From the NCBI GenBank assembly GCA_026989355.1, contig JALSJM010000002.1, positions 434,001-498,000 on the forward strand: DNA of 64,000 nucleotides, read 5' to 3'. Below the pieces are notes generated by a model, which was not told the origin of the DNA, made no database searches, and saw only the letters and a program-made list of their open reading frames with translations. The stretch is from Paracoccaceae bacterium. Lineage in GTDB: Bacteria; Pseudomonadota; Alphaproteobacteria; Rhodobacterales; Rhodobacteraceae. Below, one piece after another: positions 17,078 through 24,687 of the stretch (within the stretch, counting starts at the first letter, position 1; every line of letters starts with the position of its first letter). Both the position numbers and the translations under genes were made by a program.

Positions 17078-17899
17078 ATGAACGATCTTCTTTCCCCCCT
17101 GATCAAGGCGCTGCACGGCGAAGGCCGGATACGGGTCTGGTCGCTTGTCATCACCATCTTCGGTGATGTGGTGCTCCACCGCGGCGGGCGGGTTGCCTCG
17201 CGCCGGCTGCGATACCTGTTGCAGCATATCCGCGTCGAACCGGGTGCGCTGCGCACGGCGCTTTCGCGCCTGACGCGCGATGGCTGGGTGGAGCGCACGC
17301 GCGACGGCCGCAACACCCATTACAGCCTGAGCCTCATGGGCGAACGCGAATTCGGCCCGGCCCTGGCGCGTGTCTATGCGCCACCTCGCCCGGCCCCGGT
17401 GACGCGCTGGAGTCTGGCACTTGGCAGCGGCCGGCCCGAACAGGACGCGTTGCCGGTCGGCAGCGGTGTGTGGCTGATTCCGGAGGGTGCCGGTTCCTTG
17501 CCCGGATATCTTGTGGTTGCCGGAACGCTTGGAGATTTGCCCGCCGGGTTTGCCGGCAGGATCGTGACACCCGATCACCATGCGGCTCTGGCGGCCATGT
17601 ATCGTGACGCCGAGCAGGCCGGAAGGCTGGCTGCGTCCGGGCCGGGCGGGCTTGATGCCATGGCAGCACGCATTCTTCTGATCCATCGCTGGCGCCGGCT
17701 GGTTCTGAAATATCCGGATGTTCCGCCTGAACTCATGCCGCCGACGCTGCCGCGCACCGATCTGCGCCGGCTGGTTGCCGAAACCTATCGCGCTCTGCTA
17801 CCTGCCTCGGAGGCCTGGCTTGACAGCTCCGTGCCCGATACCGGGCCGATGCCTGCCGCCGACCCGGGCCTTGCACGGCGTTTCGCCGCTGTCGGCTGA
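17078..17899 (+). CDS. paaX: PaaX family transcriptional regulator
   Basis: 273 residues. The N-terminal winged helix-turn-helix is at residues about 20-85 (RVWSLVITIFGDVV, LLQHIRVEPGALRTALSRLTRDGWVERTRDGR), followed by the PaaX middle and C-terminal domains. PaaX in E. coli represses paa operons and is released by phenylacetyl-CoA. Co-transcribed with paaZ (8-base gap, AAAGGGGGG before the ATG). A second, TetR-type regulator ends the opposite paa operon, so two regulators may share control here. Confidence 0.92.
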   Translation: MNDLLSPLIKALHGEGRIRVWSLVITIFGDVVLHRGGRVASRRLRYLLQHIRVEPGALRTALSRLTRDGWVERTRDGRNTHYSLSLMGEREFGPALARVYAPPRPAPVTRWSLALGSGRPEQDALPVGSGVWLIPEGAGSLPGYLVVAGTLGDLPAGFAGRIVTPDHHAALAAMYRDAEQAGRLAASGPGGLDAMAARILLIHRWRRLVLKYPDVPPELMPPTLPRTDLRRLVAETYRALLPASEAWLDSSVPDTGPMPAADPGLARRFAAVG

Positions 17900-17930
17900 G
17901 CGCCGCGCGGCGCCCGGCATCCATAACGAC

Positions 17931-17960
17931 AGGCACCTCCGCCCGGGGGCGGAGATGCCT
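17931..17960 (+). terminator. Hairpin after paaX
   Basis: AGGCACCTCCGCC and GGCGGAGATGCCT pair over 13 positions with a single A/C mismatch and a CGGG loop. There is no T-run after it. Probably ends or stabilises the paaZ-paaX transcript. A perfect GCGCCGC-GCGGCGC palindrome lies a few bases earlier at 17900-17913. Confidence 0.5.
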
Positions 17961-18188
17961 GGTAATTCCGTCCCCGGTACCGCAGGCTTGGGTGGGGGCT
18001 ATTGAACACACGGCACCGGGGCAAGCGTTTTACGCTACAAGATGGAACATGCCGCCGAATACTGGCCGCAAAAGGGCGGGTATCGGGAAATCGCATGACC
18101 ATTTCAGGGCACTTCCCGGTATTTCCAAGCAATCCTGAAAAATGCGATCCTGCTTGATTTTTGCGGCGGTCCAACGCAGCATCATCAC

Positions 18189-18536
18189 ATGAGCCTTCAG
18201 AATCCGCCTGCTCCGGGAATGCCGCTGCCGGTTTCGGATGCGGTTTCGTTCAACCGCCAAGAGCTGGGCACGATCCTTTCTCTATACGGACGGATGGTTG
18301 CCGCCGGAGCATGGCGCGACTATGGCATTTCCTGCCTGCGCGATGTGGCCGTCTTTTCGGTTTTTCGCCGGACGGCCGAGCATCCCCTCTATCGTATCGA
18401 GAAACGCCCCGGACTTCGGTTGAGGCAGGGACAGTATTCGGTTGTGGCCATGGATGGACACGTGCTGCGCCGGGGGCATGACCTGAAAACAGTGCTGCGT
18501 GTTCTTGAAAAGAAGCTGATTCGCCCAGTGGGTTAG
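18189..18536 (+). CDS. DUF2794 domain-containing protein
   Basis: 115 residues matching DUF2794, a family confined to alphaproteobacteria with no known function. The conserved core is FNRQELGTILSLYGRMVAAG, WRDYGISCLRDVAVFSVFRR and LYRIEKRPGLRLRQGQYSV. No signal peptide or membrane segment; no clear ribosome site. The stop codon overlaps the stop codon of the convergent NlpC/P60 gene by three bases (18534-18535 shared core), so there is no intergenic space between them. Confidence 0.88.
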   Translation: MSLQNPPAPGMPLPVSDAVSFNRQELGTILSLYGRMVAAGAWRDYGISCLRDVAVFSVFRRTAEHPLYRIEKRPGLRLRQGQYSVVAMDGHVLRRGHDLKTVLRVLEKKLIRPVG

Positions 18537-19309
18537 CATCCCCCGTCCGGTCGGCCGGGGCGGCGGCGTGAGGTCGGAAAACCGTCTCCCTGGTCAGCGA
18601 TCCGGATGATGGCAGACTCGATCGGTTCGCGCACTACCGCCATGTGGTGCGCATTGGCATGTATCAGGGTGCTGTCATCGGCGGCGATTGCCACATGGCC
18701 TTTCCAGAACAGAAGATCGCCGCGTTCGGTCGGCTCATCATCGCCGATTTCCCTGCCCACGGCTTTTTCTTGGAGGTGGCTGTCGGCGGGGCATTCCATG
18801 CCGCACAGCAGCAGTGCCGCCTGCACCAGCCCCGAACAGTCGATCCCCCAGATACTGTTGCCACCCCACAGATAGGGTGTGCCGAGAAACATTTCTGCGA
18901 CCGTTACCGGATCGACATACAGATGCTCGACCGGGGCAAGATGGCGCGCGGGGATGAAGCTGCCGTTGGTCAGGGCAACGAAGCCGTTGCCTTTCGTCTC
19001 TTCCGGGATGGCTTCGACAAGGGCGGCAAAGGGCAATGCGTGGCCGCCCCCGGATTTCATGTCAGGTGCGGGATAGACATGTGTGGCAGGCGCAGCAATC
19101 CGATGCGTCGGCAGGATCGGCGGGCCGAGATCGGCCAGCGCCACATGGCCGGGGTAACCATCTTTTGCGGTTTCGCCAAGGGCCCAGCCGTTGCGGGTCC
19201 GTTCAACCAGAAAACCCTCGCCGTGCAGCAGCTGGCGTTCGCGAGGCCCGCCGGGCCTGCCGCAGAGATCGGTCAGCGGTGCGACGACGGCATGAAGCTC
19301 CGGAGTCAT
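18533..19309 (-). CDS. NlpC/P60 family cell-wall hydrolase
   Basis: 258 residues. The N-terminal half has SH3-like repeats (residues about 15-130) and the C-terminal half is an NlpC/P60 papain-like peptidase: FLGTPYLWGGNSIWGIDCSGL holds the catalytic Cys near residue 158, KGHVAI the His, and IHANAHHMAV the third polar residue. Such enzymes cut D-glutamyl-diaminopimelate bonds in peptidoglycan peptides. No signal peptide is visible, so it probably acts on recycled muropeptides in the cytoplasm. ATGA overlap with the upstream M17 aminopeptidase suggests they process peptides together. Confidence 0.88.
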   Translation of the reverse strand: MTPELHAVVAPLTDLCGRPGGPRERQLLHGEGFLVERTRNGWALGETAKDGYPGHVALADLGPPILPTHRIAAPATHVYPAPDMKSGGGHALPFAALVEAIPEETKGNGFVALTNGSFIPARHLAPVEHLYVDPVTVAEMFLGTPYLWGGNSIWGIDCSGLVQAALLLCGMECPADSHLQEKAVGREIGDDEPTERGDLLFWKGHVAIAADDSTLIHANAHHMAVVREPIESAIIRIADQGDGFPTSRRRPGRPDGGC

Positions 19310-20721
19310 CGTTCAAGCACCTCGGGCAATGCCGAAAGGATTGCGCGTGCACCTTGCGAAATGCCGCCCTTGGGGCGACCGGGGGCGGCTTCCGGCTGCC
19401 ATCCGTAAATATCGAAATGGGCGTAGGATCGGGCCTGGCTGGTAAACCGGCGCAAAAACAACGCGGCAGTGATGGCCCCGGCAAAACCACCCTTGGGCGC
19501 ATTGTCGAGATCGGCGATGCCGGGTTCGAGCATTCTTTCGTAAGGCTTCCAGAAAGGCAGGCGCCACAAGGGATCGGCTGCCCTGTCTGCGGCATCGGCA
19601 AGTGCATTCGCAAGCTGTGTGTCATCGGTGAAGAAAGGCGGGATGTCGGGGCCGAGCGCCACCCGCGCCGCGCCGGTAAGCGTTGCAACCGAGATCAGCA
19701 GATCGGGCCCTTCCTCATCGGCCAGGGCGAGTGCATCGGCGAGCACAAGGCGCCCTTCGGCATCGGTGTTGTTGATTTCCACCGTCAGGCCGTTACGGGC
19801 TGTCAGAATGTCCTGTGGTCGCATGGCGGCACCGTCAATGGCGTTTTCAACGGCCGGAATCAATACCCGAAGGCGCAATGTAAGGCCAAGCGCCATGATC
19901 ATGTGGGCAAGGCCCAGCACCGTGGCGGCACCGCCCATGTCCTTTTTCATCAGGCCCATGGAATTGCCGGGCTTGAGGTTGAGCCCGCCGGTATCGAAAC
20001 ATACGCCTTTCCCCACCAGTGTGAGTTGCGGGCCGTTTTCTCCCCAGCGCATGTCAAGCAGGCGGGGCGGGCGGGGGCTGGCCCGGCCCACGGCATGAAT
20101 CAGCGGCAGGTTGCCGTCCAGAAGCTGCGCGCCTTTTGTTACCGAAATGCTGGCGCCGTGTTCTTCGGCCAGGGCACGCGAGCGCGTTTCCAGTTCATCC
20201 GGCCCCATGTCGTTGGGCGGGGTGTTGATCAGGTCGCGGGAAAGACGCTCGCCGGCGGCAATGATCTCGAGGCGGGCTGTATCCAGCCCCTCGGATGCCT
20301 GCAACCGTGCCGACATCGGTTTTTGTGCTCGGTAACGGCTGAAGCGGTAGCTTTCCAGAAGCCAGCCAAGTGCTTCGGTTTCATGCGCCGGGCCTGCCAG
20401 CCCGCTGGCTATGCGGTAGATTCCTTCTGGCAGACGTGCTGCAGCGCGGGCCAGCAGAAAACGCGAACCGGCGCGTGCCGTTTTATCGCCATACCCGGCA
20501 ACCGCCATGAGGGGAGCGCCGTTTTCGCCGGGGACCAGAGCTGCCTGACCTGGAGCACCGGTGAACCCGCAGGCCTCGAGCCATCGGCGCACTGCTTCCG
20601 GCTGATCTGCCAGCCAGCGACTTACTGCCGTGCCCTGTTCCAGCACATGGAGAGGTATGGCTTCGGCATCGGCTGGTGCAAAGCGCATCATTTGATCATC
20701 GTGAAGCCGGGTTTCTGGCAT
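19306..20721 (-). CDS. M17 leucyl aminopeptidase family protein
   Basis: 471 residues. The C-terminal catalytic domain has VGKGVCFDTGGLNLKPG with the metal-binding Lys/Asp, KKDMGGAATVLGLAHMI, and the family signature NTDAEGRLVLADALALA near residue 330. Two-metal cytosolic aminopeptidase. The N-terminal domain is short and divergent from classic PepA, typical of the second, PepB-like group in Rhodobacterales. Initiation uses AAGGA seven bases before ATG; that site overlaps the foot of a long hairpin (20731-20790). Coupled to the NlpC/P60 gene downstream. Confidence 0.93.
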   Translation of the reverse strand: MPETRLHDDQMMRFAPADAEAIPLHVLEQGTAVSRWLADQPEAVRRWLEACGFTGAPGQAALVPGENGAPLMAVAGYGDKTARAGSRFLLARAAARLPEGIYRIASGLAGPAHETEALGWLLESYRFSRYRAQKPMSARLQASEGLDTARLEIIAAGERLSRDLINTPPNDMGPDELETRSRALAEEHGASISVTKGAQLLDGNLPLIHAVGRASPRPPRLLDMRWGENGPQLTLVGKGVCFDTGGLNLKPGNSMGLMKKDMGGAATVLGLAHMIMALGLTLRLRVLIPAVENAIDGAAMRPQDILTARNGLTVEINNTDAEGRLVLADALALADEEGPDLLISVATLTGAARVALGPDIPPFFTDDTQLANALADAADRAADPLWRLPFWKPYERMLEPGIADLDNAPKGGFAGAITAALFLRRFTSQARSYAHFDIYGWQPEAAPGRPKGGISQGARAILSALPEVLER

Positions 20722-20730
20722 GGCGTATTC

Positions 20731-20790
20731 CTTGCGGGGTATCGGCAGGACAACTGCAGCAACCCTAGCGGAACACGCGATACCCGCAAG
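20731..20790 (-). promoter_or_regulatory. Long inverted repeat in the 5' leader of the M17 peptidase gene
   Basis: On the minus strand CTTGCGGGTATCG (20790-20778) pairs with CGATACCCCGCAAG (20744-20731): 13 base pairs with one bulged C, around a loop of about 33 bases. The 3' arm runs into the AAGGA ribosome site, so folding could hinder translation initiation. It could instead be a protein-binding site or a terminator remnant of the HPt gene upstream. Confidence 0.4.
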
Positions 20791-20805
20791 AGGTCTGTGT
20801 TGATG

Positions 20806-21189
20806 TCAGCCGGAAAGGTCCTGCAATTCCCAGATCTTGAGAAGTGAGCAATCACCGATGCGGATCAGGCGGGCAAGCGTGGCAGACAGGGCCACGCGGT
20901 CATGTCGTGCGCTGCAGTCGTGCACGTCCCTGGCCACCTGTGCCAGAGTATCCATTCCGATCTGCTCGGCAATGCCGATCAGGCTTTTGGCCTGCTTGTG
21001 AATGCCGTGCGTTCTGCCTGTTGCGAAATGTTCTTCAAGTTCGGAAAGCCGTGCGGTCAGCGCTTCCAGTGCCCGGCAGATCACATTCTGTGCGCCCGTT
21101 TCTCCCATTTCGGTGATCAACTGGTCAAGGCGGGCCTGATTGAGACATACGGAATCCTTTCGCGCCAACAGAACAGTCAGTTCCACCAC
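20806..21189 (-). CDS. Hypothetical protein resembling a histidine phosphotransfer (HPt) domain
   Basis: 127 residues if translation starts at GTG 21189, which has GGAGG eight bases upstream; a frame opening at GTG 21225 has no ribosome site. The protein is helical with an HPt-like central block GIHKQAKSLIGIAEQIGM (His64), similar to the H-x-x-K-G-S-x-x-x-x-G pattern of HPt domains, though the glycine after the lysine is replaced by Ser. No kinase or receiver gene is adjacent. Conserved-looking C-terminus LLKIWELQDLSG. HPt function is inferred. Confidence 0.6.
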   Translation of the reverse strand: MVELTVLLARKDSVCLNQARLDQLITEMGETGAQNVICRALEALTARLSELEEHFATGRTHGIHKQAKSLIGIAEQIGMDTLAQVARDVHDCSARHDRVALSATLARLIRIGDCSLLKIWELQDLSG

Positions 21190-21336
21190 CCTTATACCCT
21201 CCAGGCTGATACCCCCGCACCGCACGAAAGGGTTACCTGAAAATCCTTAGAATTGGTTGATCCGGAAGTGGATATATCTCTCGATATCTCGGCAAATTCT
21301 GCCTATATCGAAGGCAGCCAGAAAAGGAGTCTGCAC

Positions 21337-21993
21337 ATGCATCATGCCAAGCCCCTGCCCAGCTATCTTGCCAAGCGTTATCACGGCTGGAAGGCCACCG
21401 CCTATGAGGAAAGCAAGGCATGGTTCCGTCGTCTGGCAGACGAAGGGCAGCGCCCGCGTGCCATGGTGATTGCCTGTTGCGACAGCCGGGTGCAGGCCAC
21501 GGCGCTTTTCGGCGCCGAACAGGGTGAGTTCTTCATTCACCGCAACATTGCCAACCTGGTGCCCCCGCACGAACCCGACGGAGCCCATCACGGCACATCG
21601 GCGGCGGTGGAATACGCCGTTACGGTGCTGAAGGTGGCGCATCTGCTGGTTCTGGGGCACTCCAACTGCGGGGGGGTAAAGGGATGTGCGGAGCTCTGCG
21701 CAAAGGATTCCGCCAGCAAGGGTGCAGGCGATTCTTACGTGACAACATGGATAGAATTGCTGCGCCCGGCCTGGGAAAAGGTGCAGGACGCCCCGGTTTC
21801 CGACAGTGACGAACTTCTGCAGAAGCTCGAGAAGCAGGGGGTCGTGACGTCACTTGATAATCTGATAACATTCCCCTTCGTGCACGAGGCCGTCGAAGCA
21901 GGAGAGCTTTCGTTGCACGGGCTGTGGATCGATATTCGCGAAGGCGAACTGGAATATTACGATACCGAAGCCGGCAGTTTCGTGCCGGTCTGA
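21337..21993 (+). CDS. Beta-class carbonic anhydrase
   Basis: Interconverts CO2 and bicarbonate. 218 residues from ATG 21337, which has AAGGAG at good spacing; the open frame begins earlier at 21253 but without a ribosome site. Zinc ligands are visible: CCDSRV near residue 47, and HSNCGG near residue 107. RNIANLVPP and GTSAAVEYAVTVL are family blocks, and the C-terminus LHGLWIDIREGELEYYD is typical. Divergent from the HPt-like gene and convergent with asd. Confidence 0.95.
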   Translation: MHHAKPLPSYLAKRYHGWKATAYEESKAWFRRLADEGQRPRAMVIACCDSRVQATALFGAEQGEFFIHRNIANLVPPHEPDGAHHGTSAAVEYAVTVLKVAHLLVLGHSNCGGVKGCAELCAKDSASKGAGDSYVTTWIELLRPAWEKVQDAPVSDSDELLQKLEKQGVVTSLDNLITFPFVHEAVEAGELSLHGLWIDIREGELEYYDTEAGSFVPV

Positions 21994-22003
21994 CGCCTTG
22001 GCA

Positions 22004-22040
22004 GTGGCCATGACGGCCACCGCCCGCCCATGTGACGGGC
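22004..22040. terminator. Two hairpins between convergent carbonic anhydrase and asd genes
   Basis: GTGGCC-ATGAC-GGCCAC (22004-22020) and GCCCG-nine bases-CGGGC (22022-22040) lie back to back in the 48-base gap. Neither has a T-run. They can act from both strands. Confidence 0.45.
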
Positions 22041-22041
22041 A

Positions 22042-23064
22042 TCAGCCCGTACCCAGCACCCGGTTGATGTAAAGTTCGGCGATCTGTACAGCGTTCAGCG
22101 CCGCACCCTTGCGCAGGTTGTCGGAGACGCACCAGAAGTTCAGGCCGTTTTCCACCGTGCTGTCCTGCCGGATGCGGCTGATGAAGGTGGCGTAATCTCC
22201 CACGCATTCCACAGGCGTGGCATAGCCACCGGGCTCGCGTTTGTCGACGACCAGGATACCGGGGCTTTCGCGCAGGATTTCGCGGGCTTCGTCGTCGTCC
22301 ACGAATTCCTCGAATTCCACGTTGATTGCCTCGGCATGACCAACGAATACCGGCACCCGCACGCAGGTGGCCGTTACCCTGACCGACGGATCCAGAATCT
22401 TCTTCGTTTCGGCTACCATCTTCCATTCTTCCCGGGTCTCGCCGCTGTCGAGGAACACGTCGATCTGTGGGATCACGTTGAAGGCAATCTGCTTGGGAAA
22501 TACCTCTGGCTCTACCTCCTGCCCAGGTACATACATGCCCTTGGTCTGATCCCACAGCTCGTCGATTGCGCTCTTGCCGGCACCGGAAACCGATTGATAG
22601 GTGCTGACGACAACCCGCCTGATGCTGGCCCGGTCATGCAGCGGTTTCAGCGCCACCACCATCTGTGCCGTCGAGCAGTTGGGATTGGCGATGATCATGC
22701 GGTTGCGATAATCTTCAATCGCGTCGGGATTGACCTCGGGCACGATCAGGGGGATCTCGGGATCGTAGCGATAGAGCGAGGAATTGTCGATCACCAGGCA
22801 GCCCGCTTCGGCGGCGCGCGGAGCATATTTCTTGGTGGCTTCCGAACCGATCGCGAACAGGGCGATGTCCGTGCCTTCGAAATCGTAGGTTTCCAGATCC
22901 TGCGTTTTCAGGGTCTTGTCGCCGCAGCTTACTTCGGTTCCCAGCGAACGGCGACTGGCCAGAGTGATCACCTCATCGGCCGGGAACCGGCGCTCGGCCA
23001 GAATGTTGAGCATTTCGCGGCCTACGTTGCCCGTGGCCCCGACAACGGCGATTTTGTAGCCCAT
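22042..23064 (-). CDS. asd: Aspartate-semialdehyde dehydrogenase
   Basis: Reduces aspartyl phosphate to the semialdehyde, the branch point to lysine/diaminopimelate, threonine and methionine. 340 residues from ATG 23064 (MGYKIAVVGATGNVGRE) with AAGGAG eight bases upstream; the frame opens three codons earlier at a GTG that would bury the ribosome site. NADP-binding GATGNVG at the N-terminus, catalytic Cys in NPNCSTAQM near residue 130, and VRVPVFVGHAEAINVEF with the catalytic His region. Confidence 0.97.
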   Translation of the reverse strand: MGYKIAVVGATGNVGREMLNILAERRFPADEVITLASRRSLGTEVSCGDKTLKTQDLETYDFEGTDIALFAIGSEATKKYAPRAAEAGCLVIDNSSLYRYDPEIPLIVPEVNPDAIEDYRNRMIIANPNCSTAQMVVALKPLHDRASIRRVVVSTYQSVSGAGKSAIDELWDQTKGMYVPGQEVEPEVFPKQIAFNVIPQIDVFLDSGETREEWKMVAETKKILDPSVRVTATCVRVPVFVGHAEAINVEFEEFVDDDEAREILRESPGILVVDKREPGGYATPVECVGDYATFISRIRQDSTVENGLNFWCVSDNLRKGAALNAVQIAELYINRVLGTG

Positions 23065-23390
23065 GAAAGGCACTCCTTCTGTTTGCAGGCAGAGGGCCTC
23101 ATAACGCAGAGGCGGGGCAGGTAAAAGCCCCCCACGGGTTTATTTTGTTGACATTGCCGGCTGCAGGCCCGATATGCCCTTTATCCCGGGTGGCCGCCGC
23201 GTGAGTGGCCCCGCCTTTTCCGGCACCGGGCGCCAGGGGGCGCGAAAGTCCTTTCCCGAAGTTCCCATTCACGCGGGGTGCTGGCGGCCCTGTACGGGGC
23301 CGGCAACCGCAGGCCGTGGCCGTGAAAGGCCTTGGCTCGCCGATATCCGGTGGCCCGAGCGGGCTGCCCAACCACAAGAAAGGGTCATGC
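23065..23390. other. Intergenic leader region between asd and the RNA helicase gene
   Basis: 326 bases without a convincing gene. A plus-strand promoter candidate lies at 23148-23176, leaving about 205 bases of GC-rich 5' leader before the helicase GTG. The helicase frame is open back to 23205 but the predicted extension is Pro/Gly/Arg-rich and unlike any helicase N-terminus. No tRNA or clear RNA fold was recognised. Confidence 0.6.
23148..23176 (+). promoter_or_regulatory. Candidate promoter of the DEAD-box helicase gene
   Basis: Consensus -35 TTGACA (23148-23153), 17-base spacer, -10 GATATG (23171-23176), which is weak. Transcription from here gives a leader of about 200 bases. Confidence 0.45.
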
Positions 23391-24626
23391 GTGACCAAAT
23401 TTACCGACCTGGGCCTTTCGCCCGAACTTCTGAAAGCTGTCGAGCAGGCAGGTTATGAAACACCTTCTCCGATCCAGGCGCAGGCAATCCCGCTGGCCCT
23501 GGCTGGGCACGATATCCTTGGTCTTGCCCAGACGGGCACCGGCAAGACGGCTGCCTTCGGCCTGCCGCTGATCGAAAACCTTCTGGCCGCGGGCCGACGC
23601 CCTGCGCCGAAAACCGTCCGCGCCCTGATTCTTGCGCCTACCCGCGAACTGGTGAATCAGATCGCCGAGAGCCTGCGCCAATACGTGAAGGACACGCCCC
23701 TTTGGGTAAATCTGGTGGTGGGCGGTGTTTCCATCAATCGCCAGATCAGGATGCTTTCGCGGGGTACCGATATCCTGGTGGCCACGCCCGGCCGCCTGAT
23801 CGATCTGATCGAACGCCGTGCCATCGATCTTGGCCAGACCCGTCATCTTGTTCTGGACGAGGCCGATCAGATGCTGGATCTGGGTTTCATCCATGCCCTG
23901 CGCCGCATCGCGCCCCTTCTGGGGACGCCACGTCAGACCATGCTGTTTTCGGCAACCATGCCCAGGCAGATGAACGAACTGGCCGCTGCCTATCTCAGCA
24001 ATCCGAAGCGTATCCAGGTTTCCACCCCCGGCAAGGCGGCGGACAAGGTGCGCCAGTCGCTGCATTTTTCGCCGCAGAGCGAAAAGACCGGACTTCTGAA
24101 GGATTACCTTGATACTTCACCCGACGGTTTGGCATTGGTATTCGCGCGCACCAAGCATGGCGCCGAGAAGCTGAAGAAACACCTGGAAAACGCGGGTTAT
24201 GACGCGGTTTCGATCCATGGAAACAAGTCGCAAGGACAGCGCGAACGCGCAATTCGTGCGTTCAAGTCGGGTCAGGCGCGGATATTGGTGGCCACGGATG
24301 TGGCAGCACGTGGAATCGATATTCCCGATGTCAGCCATGTCTACAATTACGATCTTCCCGAAGTGCCGGAAAACTATGTGCATCGCATCGGGCGCACGGC
24401 GCGCGCCGGCAAGGAAGGCAAGGCGATCGCCTTCGTTTCGGCAACCGAGATCGGCTATCTTCGTCAGATCCAGAAGCTGATGAATCTGGAAATTTCGGTG
24501 GCCGGTGGTGAACGCCCGGTCGAGGAAAAGCCGGCGCCTCGTGGCGGCGGCCGGCGCCACGGAGGCGGTTTCGGCAGCAAGAAACGGCGCGGCAACCGTG
24601 GCCGGCGCCACCAGTCGGCCGCCTGA
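23391..24626 (+). CDS. DEAD-box ATP-dependent RNA helicase (RhlE-like)
   Basis: 411 residues from GTG 23391, preceded by AGAAAGGG. All helicase motifs are present: Q motif (FTDLGLSPELL...TPSPIQAQAIP), motif I AQTGTGKT, Ia PTRELVNQI, Ib TPGRLIDL, II DEADQMLDLGF, III SAT, and VI HRIGRTARAG. The last 40 residues form a Gly/Arg/Lys-rich RNA-binding tail. Such helicases remodel RNA in ribosome assembly, RNA decay and cold adaptation. The long leader suggests post-transcriptional or cold control. Confidence 0.93.
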   Translation: MTKFTDLGLSPELLKAVEQAGYETPSPIQAQAIPLALAGHDILGLAQTGTGKTAAFGLPLIENLLAAGRRPAPKTVRALILAPTRELVNQIAESLRQYVKDTPLWVNLVVGGVSINRQIRMLSRGTDILVATPGRLIDLIERRAIDLGQTRHLVLDEADQMLDLGFIHALRRIAPLLGTPRQTMLFSATMPRQMNELAAAYLSNPKRIQVSTPGKAADKVRQSLHFSPQSEKTGLLKDYLDTSPDGLALVFARTKHGAEKLKKHLENAGYDAVSIHGNKSQGQRERAIRAFKSGQARILVATDVAARGIDIPDVSHVYNYDLPEVPENYVHRIGRTARAGKEGKAIAFVSATEIGYLRQIQKLMNLEISVAGGERPVEEKPAPRGGGRRHGGGFGSKKRRGNRGRRHQSAA

Positions 24627-24687
24627 CATTTCCGATTGTCGGGCCGGTGTGCAGGCATGTGAGGGTGAAGGGTGTCGGGCTGTGCCT

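Noticed and set aside
19036-20847. 603-codon plus-strand frame across the M17 peptidase gene
   Set aside because: Antisense shadow; the minus strand encodes a complete aminopeptidase with its signature.
23205-23390. N-terminal extension of the RNA helicase
   Set aside because: The frame is open but the product is Pro/Gly-rich and the GTG at 23391 has a ribosome site and begins the conserved Q-motif region.
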